This document shows, in pieces, positions 9,320 through 17,428 of a DNA stretch of 64,000 bases. The translations under genes and the position numbers were made by a program. Each line of letters begins with the position of its first letter. The stretch's first letter is position 1. Where the stretch lies: contig JACKFE010000001.1 in NCBI GenBank assembly GCA_020632635.1, positions 310,001-374,000 of the forward strand, written 5' to 3'. This DNA is from Nitrospiraceae bacterium (GTDB lineage Bacteria; Nitrospirota; Nitrospiria; Nitrospirales; UBA8639). Below the pieces are notes generated by a model. It did no database searches. It worked only from the letters and a program-made list of their open reading frames with translations, and was not told the DNA's origin.

Positions 9320-9978
9320 CCGCGTGTCCCCTTTGAAGATTGCTTGCCAAGACTTTTTTTCACTCGGTCAATCAGGTGATGGACGACATCATGTTTCATT
9401 TTCATACTGGCTCGATTCACGATTAGCCGCGCCGTTGACCAGGCGATCAAATCCTCTTCCTCGAGATTGTTCGCTTTGAGCGTTTTGCCGGTAGACACCA
9501 GATCCACAATTCGATCCGCCAAACCCACCAAGGGCGCCAACTCAATGGACCCGTATAATTTAATGATTTCGACCGGAAGCCCCAGTTGGTTGAAATAACG
9601 TTCGGTCATATTGGGATATTTGGTGGCCACGCGCAACTTCGAGGATAATCGTTGATAGGACATTTGCCCTTTAGGTTTCGCGACAACTAATTTACAGCCC
9701 CCCAATCCTAAATCCACCGGCTCATACACATCAGGGTTCTGCTCCAACAACACATCCTTTCCCACCACGCCAATATCCGCCGCTCCATGTTCCACATAGG
9801 CCGGAACATCACTGGGGCGCACAATCAACAATCGATGGCCGGTCTTTGGATTTTCCCATATCAACCGCCGGTCATCATCCTCGATGACATAGCCTCCGAA
9901 TCCAGCCTGGGCAAACAGCGCTAAAGTGGGCTCCAGCAATTTTCCCTTTGAAAGGGCAATCGTCAGCATCTTACTCAT
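9316..9978 (-). CDS. hisG: ATP phosphoribosyltransferase, short form
   Basis: HisG commits ATP and PRPP to histidine synthesis. The 220-residue protein contains LTIALSKGKLLEPT, VRPSDVPAYVEHGAADIGVVGKD and DLVSTGKTLKANNLEE, the PRPP loop, but lacks the roughly 75-residue C-terminal ACT-like regulatory domain of the long form. Short-form HisG is known to need the HisZ subunit for activity and feedback control. No hisZ is in this window. The ATG overlaps the murA stop by four bases (ATGA). Confidence 0.96.
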   Translation of the reverse strand: MSKMLTIALSKGKLLEPTLALFAQAGFGGYVIEDDDRRLIWENPKTGHRLLIVRPSDVPAYVEHGAADIGVVGKDVLLEQNPDVYEPVDLGLGGCKLVVAKPKGQMSYQRLSSKLRVATKYPNMTERYFNQLGLPVEIIKLYGSIELAPLVGLADRIVDLVSTGKTLKANNLEEEDLIAWSTARLIVNRASMKMKHDVVHHLIDRVKKSLGKQSSKGTRG

Positions 9979-11234
9979 AGAACTTCCCGCACTCGCCGGA
10001 TATTGGCGCCCAACGCTCCAAACTTTTCTTCCAATCTCTCATATCCCCGATCAAGGTGGTAGACCCGAGAAATCACCGTTTCTCCTTCCGCAGCCAACCC
10101 GGCCAAGACTAATCCCGCACTCGCTCGAAGATCGGACGCCATCACTGGGGCTCCCGTGAGTGAGGGTTTCCCCTTGATCACCGCATGGGGCCCATCGACT
10201 TCAATAGAGGCTCCCATGCGGTGCAATTCAGGAACGTGCAGAAACCGTCCTTCAAAAATCGTCTCCGTCAACACACTGGTTCCGTCGGCAATAGACATCA
10301 GCGCCATCATCTGGGCTTGGAGATCGGTAGGAAACCCGGGATACGGAAGCGTTTTGACATCTACAGACCGAAGGATGCCCTTTCGGCAAATCCTCACACC
10401 GTCTGGTTCTTCAGTCAGCTCCACGCCGGTCTCTTGCAATTTTTTTAGTACCCCGCCCATGTGATCCGTCACACATCCACGCACAAAAACATCACCCCCT
10501 GTGATGGCCCCTGCCATGAGATACGTTCCGGCTTCGACTCGATCAGGCATAACCCGATGACGGGCACCGTGCAGTTCCCGCACCCCTTCAATGGAAATCG
10601 TGTCCGTCCCGACCCCATAAATTTTTGCGCCACGCTTTCCCAGGAAAGCACAGAGATCCCCAATTTCCGGTTCCCGGGCCACATTATGCAAACTGGTTGT
10701 CCCCTCCGCCAAACATGCCGCCATAATCAAATTTTCCGTGCCGGTCACAGTGGGAAAATCCAAATCAATTCGGGTTCCCCGCAAGCGAGAGGCTTTCGCC
10801 TCAATATATCCGTGCTCCACATGAATGTCTGCGCCCATCATCTCCAGCCCTTTTAAATGAAGGTTGACGGGTCTGGTCCCAATCGCGCACCCCCCCGGCA
10901 GGGAGACCTTGGCCTCGCCCAGCCTTGCCAACAAAGGGCCTAACGACAAAATTGAGGCACGCATGGTTTTCACCAACTCATAGGGAGCTTCGACCGATTG
11001 AACGTTTTTCGCATTGAGGGTAATCGTGCCGCCTTGCCCTTGAGCAGTGACGCCCAATAGTTGCAACAGCTTGATCATCGTGGAGACATCACGTACCTGT
11101 GGAAGATATTCAATTTCACAGTCTCCACTTCCCAATAGGGAGGCAGCCAGAATGGGGAGAGCCGCATTTTTGGCACCGCCAACGTCTACGGTCCCCGTTA
11201 ATGATGTTCCGCCTATAATTCGAATCTGATCCAC
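9975..11234 (-). CDS. murA: UDP-N-acetylglucosamine 1-carboxyvinyltransferase
   Basis: MurA transfers enolpyruvate from PEP to UDP-GlcNAc, the first committed step of peptidoglycan synthesis. The 419-residue protein has GGAKNAALPILAASLL near residue 20. The catalytic loop SLPGGCAIGTRP carries Cys116, the residue alkylated by fosfomycin, so the enzyme is predicted to be fosfomycin-sensitive. The start is GTG at 11234, ten bases after the prmC stop. Its coupling to hisG by ATGA is a known neighbourhood in several phyla. Confidence 0.98.
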   Translation of the reverse strand: MDQIRIIGGTSLTGTVDVGGAKNAALPILAASLLGSGDCEIEYLPQVRDVSTMIKLLQLLGVTAQGQGGTITLNAKNVQSVEAPYELVKTMRASILSLGPLLARLGEAKVSLPGGCAIGTRPVNLHLKGLEMMGADIHVEHGYIEAKASRLRGTRIDLDFPTVTGTENLIMAACLAEGTTSLHNVAREPEIGDLCAFLGKRGAKIYGVGTDTISIEGVRELHGARHRVMPDRVEAGTYLMAGAITGGDVFVRGCVTDHMGGVLKKLQETGVELTEEPDGVRICRKGILRSVDVKTLPYPGFPTDLQAQMMALMSIADGTSVLTETIFEGRFLHVPELHRMGASIEVDGPHAVIKGKPSLTGAPVMASDLRASAGLVLAGLAAEGETVISRVYHLDRGYERLEEKFGALGANIRRVREVL

Positions 11235-11243
11235 ACTCGACCC

Positions 11244-12110
11244 CTAAGCTCCAGGTGCTTGCAAACACACCACTCGATCAATGCCTTGTTCGTCTTGACG
11301 AATCTTGACGATATGCAAGCCCGTAATCGTGGAAGCGGCTTGTTCCACTAACGGCATCTGTCCTTGCCCAATTTCAATAATCAATACTCCCACACGCGAG
11401 AGTACGAATGGCGCCTGCACAAATAACCGACGATAGACATCGAACCCATCAGGCCCGCCGTACAATGCCTGTCGGGGTTCAAAATCTTTAACATCGGGCG
11501 GGAGAAACTCCCATTCCGCCTGGGAGATATACGGCAGGTTGGCCACAATCGCCGTCACTTTACCTTCTGTCTGCGTGGATAACAAGGGGGTGAGTAAATC
11601 CCCGTTCACCCAGTGAATATGGTCATCACAGCCCTGCCGAATGGCATTCCTCCGGGCCAGATACAGAGCTGAGAGAGATTGATCGATGGCCAACACGGTC
11701 GAATGCAACTTTTCCATCGCCAAACTTATGGCCAGACAACCCGAGCCTGTGCCCACATCGATGATGAGTGGAGAGGAATCAGCTTGAACCCATGCCAGCG
11801 CTTCCTCCACCACTAATTCTGTTTCCGGCCGTGGAATGAGCACTTCCGGCCCCACCATCAAATCCCTCCCGCAAAACTCCTGGGTACCTATCACATATTG
11901 TAGGGGCTCTCGCTCCGCTCGCCTGGCTACCAATTCCAAAGTACGCTGCCCATGAACTAACGGAACGATTCCCTGTCCACTGGTCAGCATCTCCAAACGG
12001 GTAACGCCCAACCCATACTCAAGGAGCCACAACGCCTCTTGCGCCGCATTGGCAATTCCGGCCTGAGTCAACATCGCAATGGCTTGTTCGAATAACTGGT
12101 GATATGTCAT
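11244..12110 (-). CDS. prmC: Release factor glutamine methyltransferase
   Basis: PrmC methylates the Gln of the GGQ motif in release factors, and here it directly follows prfA. The Rossmann SAM motif is IDVGTGSGCLAISLA. The catalytic motif reads NLPYI, an accepted variant of NPPY. A PRPETELVVEEAL block typical of the family precedes them. I start at the ATG at 12110 (MTYHQLFEQA), where family similarity begins, giving 288 residues. Starts at 12146 (TTG) or 12122 would only add a short leader, and none has a strong ribosome site. Confidence 0.95.
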   Translation of the reverse strand: MTYHQLFEQAIAMLTQAGIANAAQEALWLLEYGLGVTRLEMLTSGQGIVPLVHGQRTLELVARRAEREPLQYVIGTQEFCGRDLMVGPEVLIPRPETELVVEEALAWVQADSSPLIIDVGTGSGCLAISLAMEKLHSTVLAIDQSLSALYLARRNAIRQGCDDHIHWVNGDLLTPLLSTQTEGKVTAIVANLPYISQAEWEFLPPDVKDFEPRQALYGGPDGFDVYRRLFVQAPFVLSRVGVLIIEIGQGQMPLVEQAASTITGLHIVKIRQDEQGIDRVVCLQAPGA

Positions 12111-12197
12111 CTGAAAAGACATGGACGCCAATTGCTTGCCTAACAATACGGTCTGAATAAAGGGAAATGGGAACGGATGACGGAGCCGAGGAGGAAG

Positions 12198-13277
12198 TTA
12201 TTGCGATTTTAACGCTGCGATCAAATCATCAAGATCGCCTTCCATCACTCGATCAAGTTTATGCAGGGTAATGCCGGCTCGATGATCGGTTACCCGATTC
12301 TGCGGATAATTATACGTGCGAATTTTTTCGCTGCGCTCTCCCGTCCCGACCTGGGACCGCCGGTTTTGGGCAATGGAAGCCTCTTGCTTTTCCCGCTCAG
12401 CCTCTACAATGCGCGTCCGAAGAGTCCGCATGGCTTTGGTCCGATTTTTGAGTTGAGACCGCTCATCCTGACAGGAGACGACCACACCCGTCGGAATATG
12501 GGTAATGCGCACGGCTGAATAAGTGGTATTCACACTTTGTCCACCAGCTCCCGAAGAGCAAAACGTATCAATCCGAAGGTCTTTCGGATCGATATGGACA
12601 TCGACTTCTTCGACTTCCGGCATGACGGCCACCGTGGCAGTGGACGTGTGAATCCGGCCGCTGGCTTCGGTAGCCGGAACCCGTTGAACCCGATGGACTC
12701 CGCTTTCATATTTGAAAAATCCGTAGGCCCCCTTGCCTTCGACCAAAAGCACCGCCTCTTTAACACCACCAAGGCCCGTTTCATGGCTTTCCACCAATTC
12801 CACACGTAACCCCTTGTTTTCGGCAAATCTGGTATACATACGTAATAAATCACCCGCAAAGAGTGCCGCTTCACTCCCCCCAGTCCCTGCCCGAATTTCA
12901 ATAAAGGAGTTTTTATTGTTGCCCTCATCCTCAGGGCAGAGCAATTCGATGACCTGACCTTCCATCACCTCACGGCGTGCCATCAAATCTTTTAGTTCTT
13001 CACCCGCTAATTCCCGCATATCCCCATCGGAATTTGGATCGTCCACAATATGCTGAGCTTGCGTAATTTCGGACAAGACACGGCGATACTCGGCATACAG
13101 ATGGGCAATCGGTTCCAGCTCAGCCCGTTCCTTATTCAAAGACACCAGAAGGGTGGGCTGGGAAAGCGTGGCTGGATCGGCAAGCTGATCATTCAACGTA
13201 TCATATTTATTGGATGCGGCTTCCCAACGGGTGAGTAGCCCACTCTCTTGAAGATCTGTTTTGATTATTTCAGGCAT
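12198..13277 (-). CDS. prfA: Peptide chain release factor 1
   Basis: RF1 terminates translation at UAA and UAG. The protein has the codon-recognition PxT tripeptide as PAT in HRVQRVPATEASGRIHTS, which marks RF1 rather than RF2. The peptidyl-tRNA hydrolysis motif GGQ is in SSGAGGQSVNTT near residue 230. Length is about 359 residues. ATG at 13277 or GTG two codons earlier could be the start. prmC follows after a short gap, so enzyme and substrate are made together. Confidence 0.98.
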   Translation of the reverse strand: MPEIIKTDLQESGLLTRWEAASNKYDTLNDQLADPATLSQPTLLVSLNKERAELEPIAHLYAEYRRVLSEITQAQHIVDDPNSDGDMRELAGEELKDLMARREVMEGQVIELLCPEDEGNNKNSFIEIRAGTGGSEAALFAGDLLRMYTRFAENKGLRVELVESHETGLGGVKEAVLLVEGKGAYGFFKYESGVHRVQRVPATEASGRIHTSTATVAVMPEVEEVDVHIDPKDLRIDTFCSSGAGGQSVNTTYSAVRITHIPTGVVVSCQDERSQLKNRTKAMRTLRTRIVEAEREKQEASIAQNRRSQVGTGERSEKIRTYNYPQNRVTDHRAGITLHKLDRVMEGDLDDLIAALKSQ

Positions 13278-13346
13278 GGGCACACACCACCATGAAGTCC
13301 GATCAGGACCCCGATAAGGTAGGAAAATAGAGCAAGGCGAGGCTGA

Positions 13347-13577
13347 TTACGACTTGGCTTTGGCTTTTGGAGCCGTTGAAGTCTGAGCGTATTTTTTCTT
13401 AAACCGCTCCACTCGACCCTCAGCGTCGACAATCTTTTGAGTCCCCGTAAAAAACGGATGGCAGCTGGAGCAAATGTCGACTTTCAACTCTCCAACCGTG
13501 GTGCGAGTTTGATAAGTCATGCCGCAGGCACAGCTTACCGTGGCAAATTCATATGTGGGATGGATACCTTTTTTCAT
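13347..13577 (-). CDS. rpmE: 50S ribosomal protein L31, zinc-binding type
   Basis: The 76-residue protein begins MKKGIHPTY and carries two Cys pairs (CAC and CSSC followed by HPFFTG). This is the zinc-binding C+ form of L31. C- paralogues normally replace it under zinc starvation. The C-terminal tail is rich in Lys and Ala. The start has GGAGG upstream. It lies between rho and prfA, a common rho-rpmE-prfA arrangement. Confidence 0.97.
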   Translation of the reverse strand: MKKGIHPTYEFATVSCACGMTYQTRTTVGELKVDICSSCHPFFTGTQKIVDAEGRVERFKKKYAQTSTAPKAKAKS

Positions 13578-13655
13578 GAAACCTCCTTCACCAAAAAATC
13601 CGACAGTAGTATAGTTGGAGACGGCATTGTACCTGAGCCGAACCGTATTTGTGAA

Positions 13656-14906
13656 TTAGCGATTCATGGACTGCAGAAATTCCGCGTTGTTTTTTGTCCC
13701 TCCGATTTTGTCCATCAGAAACTCCATCGCTTCCATGGTGCCCAACGGGCTCAGGACTTTCCGTAAAATCCACATTTTATTCAGTCGATCCCGATCAACC
13801 AATAACTCTTCCTTTCGAGTTCCCGATTGGCTGATATCGATAGCCGGGAAAAGGCGTTTATCGGCTAGTCGACGATCCAAATGGACCTCCATGTTCCCGG
13901 TTCCTTTGAATTCTTCAAAAATGACGTCATCCATCCGGCTTCCCGTATCGACCAGGGCTGTGGCCAATATGGTTAAGCTACCGCCATGTTCAATATTCCG
14001 GGCACCTCCAAAAAACCGCTTGGGCCGTTGAAGGGCGTTGGAATCCAATCCACCGGATAATACCTTCCCGCTTGGAGGAGCAATGGTGTTATAAGCCCTG
14101 GCCAATCGCGTGATGCTATCCAACAAAATGACCACATCCCGCTTGTGCTCAACCAGCCGCTTGGCTTTTTCCATGACGATTTCAGCCACTTGGGCATGCC
14201 GTTGGGGAGGCTCATCAAATGTGGAACTGATGACTTCCGCCGCTTTCACATGCCGTTGCCAATCGGTCACCTCCTCCGGCCGTTCATCAATCAACAGGAC
14301 AATCAAAATAATTTCAGGATGATTGGCGATGATGGCCCGAGCCACCGCTTGCAAGAGCATCGTCTTCCCGGTTCGAGGCGCCGCCACGATCAAGCCCCGT
14401 TGCCCCTTTCCAATCGGCGTGATCAACTCCATCACCCTGGTGCAGTACTCTTCCTGATCAAACTCCAAATTGATCCGCTCTTCCGGGTATAAAGGCGTGA
14501 GGTTATCAAACAGAATTTTATCCCGCTGAACCTCCGGTTCGTCATAATTAATTTTTTCCACTTTCAGGAGGGCAAAGTACCGCTCTCCGTCCTTCGGCGG
14601 ACGAATCTGTCCAGACACGATGTCCCCGGTACGGAGATTGAATCGACGAATTTGAGAGGGAGAAATATAAATATCATCGGGGCCAGGCAAATAATTTGAA
14701 TCGGGAGCCCGAAGAAAACCAAATCCGTCAGAGAGGGTTTCCAATACGCCTTCTCCGAAGATCACCCCGTTTTTATCGCTTTGCCCCTGCAAAATGGAGA
14801 ATATCAATTCCTGCTTTCGCAAGTTCGGGGCGCCGTCTATTTTCAAATCCCGCGCGATTTCATTGAGTTCACCAATAGACTTTTGCTTTAGCTCAGCAAG
14901 ATGCAT
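13656..14906 (-). CDS. rho: Transcription termination factor Rho
   Basis: Rho is the hexameric RNA-dependent ATPase that ends transcription at C-rich sites. The 416-residue protein has the N-terminal helical and cold-shock-like RNA-binding domain (EGVLETLSDGFGFLRAPDSN), Walker A as APRTGKT, and VILLDSITRLARAYN with SGGLDSNAL. I prefer the ATG at 14906 (MHLAELKQ), with GGAG six bases upstream, over 14918. It is the first gene of the long minus-strand run, and a leader of about 300 nt precedes it. Confidence 0.98.
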   Translation of the reverse strand: MHLAELKQKSIGELNEIARDLKIDGAPNLRKQELIFSILQGQSDKNGVIFGEGVLETLSDGFGFLRAPDSNYLPGPDDIYISPSQIRRFNLRTGDIVSGQIRPPKDGERYFALLKVEKINYDEPEVQRDKILFDNLTPLYPEERINLEFDQEEYCTRVMELITPIGKGQRGLIVAAPRTGKTMLLQAVARAIIANHPEIILIVLLIDERPEEVTDWQRHVKAAEVISSTFDEPPQRHAQVAEIVMEKAKRLVEHKRDVVILLDSITRLARAYNTIAPPSGKVLSGGLDSNALQRPKRFFGGARNIEHGGSLTILATALVDTGSRMDDVIFEEFKGTGNMEVHLDRRLADKRLFPAIDISQSGTRKEELLVDRDRLNKMWILRKVLSPLGTMEAMEFLMDKIGGTKNNAEFLQSMNR

Positions 14907-15234
14907 AACGTTCTCCATGTTGTTGTACGGAAGGGTTGATTGGGGAAGTGCACTGATGTCCAGGTTGGCAATAATTCACGATCTACCTTTTATTTCGTTA
15001 GTCAATGCTCCATTTCACGGCAGTTCCACATAAGGGAACTCCTCCACACCCAATGAGACAAAAAACAACAATGTGATGTTTTGTGTCAGGAAATACAATC
15101 AGACAAACCGGGGAACCACTCTTCTGAACAGTCGTGACAATGTTTTTCGCCTACGATTTGTTGAATAAAAACTTGTGGATCCGGGAAGCCTATTCGGCGG
15201 ATAGATTTTTTTCTCTTGGGCAGGTCTGATTATT
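14907..15234 (-). other. Long rho leader region without a recognised gene
   Basis: No convincing ORF lies between the proposed promoter and rho. The stretch contains a small inverted repeat, AGTTCC and GGAACT around 15024-15042, that could form a hairpin in the leader RNA. A leader of this size is compatible with the known autogenous control of rho by attenuation in other bacteria, but nothing here proves it. The right end of the intergenic gap up to 15427 also serves the divergent DUF2203 gene. Confidence 0.4.
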
Positions 15235-15264
15235 TTTGTAGCCTACGCATGAACAACTTGTCAA
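15235..15264 (-). promoter_or_regulatory. Predicted sigma-70-type promoter for rho operon
   Basis: On the minus strand a perfect TTGACA (15264-15259) is followed after 18 bases by TACAAA (15240-15235). This would start transcription about 320 nt upstream of rho. It is a motif match only. Confidence 0.4.
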
Positions 15265-15427
15265 TAGGGGATATCGGCTTACCACTGAAAAAACTTTATT
15301 TCCTTATCAGGAGCCCACAACAAATATTAGACGGAACCTCTCCTTCGGTTGGCACCCTTCTTCATATTATGGTAAACCATGTTTAGAATAAAAGGAAGCC
15401 ACCCCACAAGAGAGGAGATCGTGGTTC

Positions 15428-15844
15428 ATGTCAGAATCCGGTTCACCATTTTCCCATGATCGAATTTTTTCCATTGCCGAGGCGAACGCCCTCATCCCCG
15501 AATTGGAACAACTATGGGAAACCATCAAGCATGGGAAACAAATTTTGATTGAAACCAAGGAGGAGGTCGAAAAGGCCAGCGCCAAGGCCGATCTAGGCGG
15601 TGGAACGGTTTCGGGGGTGAAATACATTAAAGGCCTACAAGATATCAACGGCAGTTTGCATGCCATACAAGATCTGGGCATTTTGGTGAAGGATGTGGAA
15701 ATCGGCCTCTGTGATTTCCCCTATATGCTGAACGACCAAATGGTCTTTCTTTGCTGGAAATGCGGGGAAAAAGAAATTCAATGGTGGCACGAGATTGACA
15801 GTGGGTTTTCCAATCGGAAACCACTAACGGACGAGGCCCTCTGA
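15428..15844 (+). CDS. DUF2203 family protein
   Basis: This 138-residue cytosolic protein has an N-terminal helical part beginning FSIAEANALIPELEQLW and the family block VEIGLCDFPYMLN followed by VFLCWKCGE and WWHEIDSGF. Both regions are diagnostic of DUF2203. The family has no established function. The ATG at 15428 has a GAGGAG site. It is divergent from rho. A short hairpin plus T-rich tract follows it at 15848. Confidence 0.92.
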   Translation: MSESGSPFSHDRIFSIAEANALIPELEQLWETIKHGKQILIETKEEVEKASAKADLGGGTVSGVKYIKGLQDINGSLHAIQDLGILVKDVEIGLCDFPYMLNDQMVFLCWKCGEKEIQWWHEIDSGFSNRKPLTDEAL

Positions 15845-15847
15845 CCC

Positions 15848-15869
15848 TGCGGTGTCCGCATTATTTTTA
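15848..15869 (+). terminator. Possible intrinsic terminator after the DUF2203 gene
   Basis: TGCGG-TGT-CCGCA forms a five-base-pair hairpin immediately followed by TTATTTTTA. The stem is short, so this is a modest call. Confidence 0.4.
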
Positions 15870-15979
15870 TCTCTCCTTACTGAACTCCCAATCTTGCCTC
15901 TTTTCAATCCGATGATGTTCTCAACCGGCATTTTTGCGAAAAGGACCTCACCGCTCGCGACTCAGGAGAACTGAAACCA

Positions 15980-16270
15980 ATGAAATTTGTCATAATTGGG
16001 AAAGACGGAGTTGACGGTGCACGACTGCGCCCCATCCACCGCTCAGCTCATCTGGAACGGCTCCAAGCCTGGGCGCACCAGGGAAAAGTAATTTTGGCCG
16101 GCCCACTCACCGACCAATTCGGCAGTCTGATTGTGGTGGAAGCCGAATCACTTGAGGAAGTACAAGCCTTTGTAAACGACGACCCCTATATGCGCCATGG
16201 CATTTTTCAGGAGGTCACCATTCATCCCTTCCTCCAAGTATTTCCCCAGGACACGAAAAACCCTTCCTGA
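15980..16270 (+). CDS. YciI-like protein
   Basis: This 96-residue protein matches the YciI/YCII domain: a ferredoxin-like fold with RPIHRSAHLERLQ, the GKVILAGPLTDQFGS core containing the conserved G-P-L, and VEAESLEEVQAFVNDDPYMRHGIF. Such proteins are small dimers of unclear function, some linked to dechlorination-type chemistry. The ATG at 15980 has AGGAGA upstream. It converges on the EVE gene with 16 bases between stops. Confidence 0.93.
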   Translation: MKFVIIGKDGVDGARLRPIHRSAHLERLQAWAHQGKVILAGPLTDQFGSLIVVEAESLEEVQAFVNDDPYMRHGIFQEVTIHPFLQVFPQDTKNPS

Positions 16271-16286
16271 CTGCCGCCATGACCTT

Positions 16287-16769
16287 TCAAGGATCCGATA
16301 AAGGAGAAGGGGCACACAATGCGAGGATGCAGTTCCATTCCTCCGGCCGGACAGGCTGAACCGATAACCGTGATCCCTTTCGCAACAACTCCATCTGTCG
16401 CAGGGCGTTGACATTCCGGAGTCGTTCCAGTGACAGAGGCTCAGCAAACTTCTTGAGAAACCGCACATCCACGACAAACCAACGTGGATGTTCCCGAGTG
16501 CTCTTCGGATCAAAATATCGGCTTTTCGAGTCAAAGGCATAGGGATCGGGATAGGCCGCTTTCACCACCTCAACCAGACCGACGATTGATGGAGGATCCG
16601 CGTTGCTATGATAGAAGAATCCCTGATCCCCGACCTGCATGGAAGTCAAAAAATTTCTCGCCTGATAATTTCTGACCCCTTCCCAACAAGTGGTCTTCTG
16701 AGGAGAGTCAGCTAGGTCATCAATAGAAAAAGTGGTAGGCTCTGATTTCAATAACCAGTACTGAGACAT
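16287..16769 (-). CDS. EVE domain protein (thymocyte nuclear protein 1-like)
   Basis: The 160-residue protein begins YWLLKSEPTTFSIDDL and continues with CWEGVRNYQARNFL, the GDQGFFYHSN segment and PSIVGLVEVVK, all typical of EVE/PUA-like domains. EVE domains bind modified bases in RNA or DNA. In bacteria this stand-alone form has no fixed role. AGGGAAC precedes the ATG. It is convergent with the YciI gene and divergent from the PGPGW gene. Confidence 0.94.
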   Translation of the reverse strand: MSQYWLLKSEPTTFSIDDLADSPQKTTCWEGVRNYQARNFLTSMQVGDQGFFYHSNADPPSIVGLVEVVKAAYPDPYAFDSKSRYFDPKSTREHPRWFVVDVRFLKKFAEPLSLERLRNVNALRQMELLRKGSRLSVQPVRPEEWNCILALCAPSPLSDP

Positions 16770-16913
16770 TGTTCCCTATCCTTTCACAACAACAGTATCC
16801 TATCCTGATACAATCGTCCAAGGATTATCAAGTGAAGACCGCAAGGGAACAATGCAAAGCGCAACCCGGGAGAGGAAGAACCCACATGATCAATCGAGTA
16901 CCAGGGAAACGCC

Positions 16914-17339
16914 ATGATTGATTCCTTTGTTCAATTCATTGAAACATGGATCTCTCGTGAGATATGGGTGGGATTGATTGGATTTTCCATCTTCGCATTT
17001 ATCGGAACCCTGATTGCCATCCCGGCCATTTTAATTCGCCTCCCTCCCGACTACTTTCAAAATCACCATCACAAACCTTGGTTTGCCAACCACCATGCGA
17101 TTGTTCGGATCATCGGACTGTTATTCAAAAATATTTTGGGCCTTATTTTTCTCCTGGCAGGTATCGCCATGTTAGTGTTGCCGGGCCAAGGATTGTTGAC
17201 CATGTTACTCGGCATCTTGTTCATTGATTTCCCTGGCAAGCATCGCCTGGAAACCAAGCTCATCCGGCACCCTCAAATTTCGAAAGCCATCAATGCCTTA
17301 CGGGAGAAGGCAGGCAAGCCCCCATTTCTCTTTACTTAA
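16914..17339 (+). CDS. PGPGW-type transmembrane protein
   Basis: This 141-residue protein has two or three hydrophobic segments. The first is near residues 18-40, and the second (NILGLIFLLAGIAMLVLPGQG) leads into LLTMLLGILFIDFPGKH. The LPGQGLLTMLLG turn is the mark of the putative transmembrane PGPGW family. No catalytic residues are evident. It precedes cstA on the same strand with a gap of about 90 bases. Confidence 0.82.
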   Translation: MIDSFVQFIETWISREIWVGLIGFSIFAFIGTLIAIPAILIRLPPDYFQNHHHKPWFANHHAIVRIIGLLFKNILGLIFLLAGIAMLVLPGQGLLTMLLGILFIDFPGKHRLETKLIRHPQISKAINALREKAGKPPFLFT

Positions 17340-17428
17340 ACGCCTTTTGAACCTCCCATCACTTGTGGTTCGAGTCTCCCCTCCACACAGGTTTACTCAA
17401 CGCAGAACCACTGCTAGGATCCATCCCC

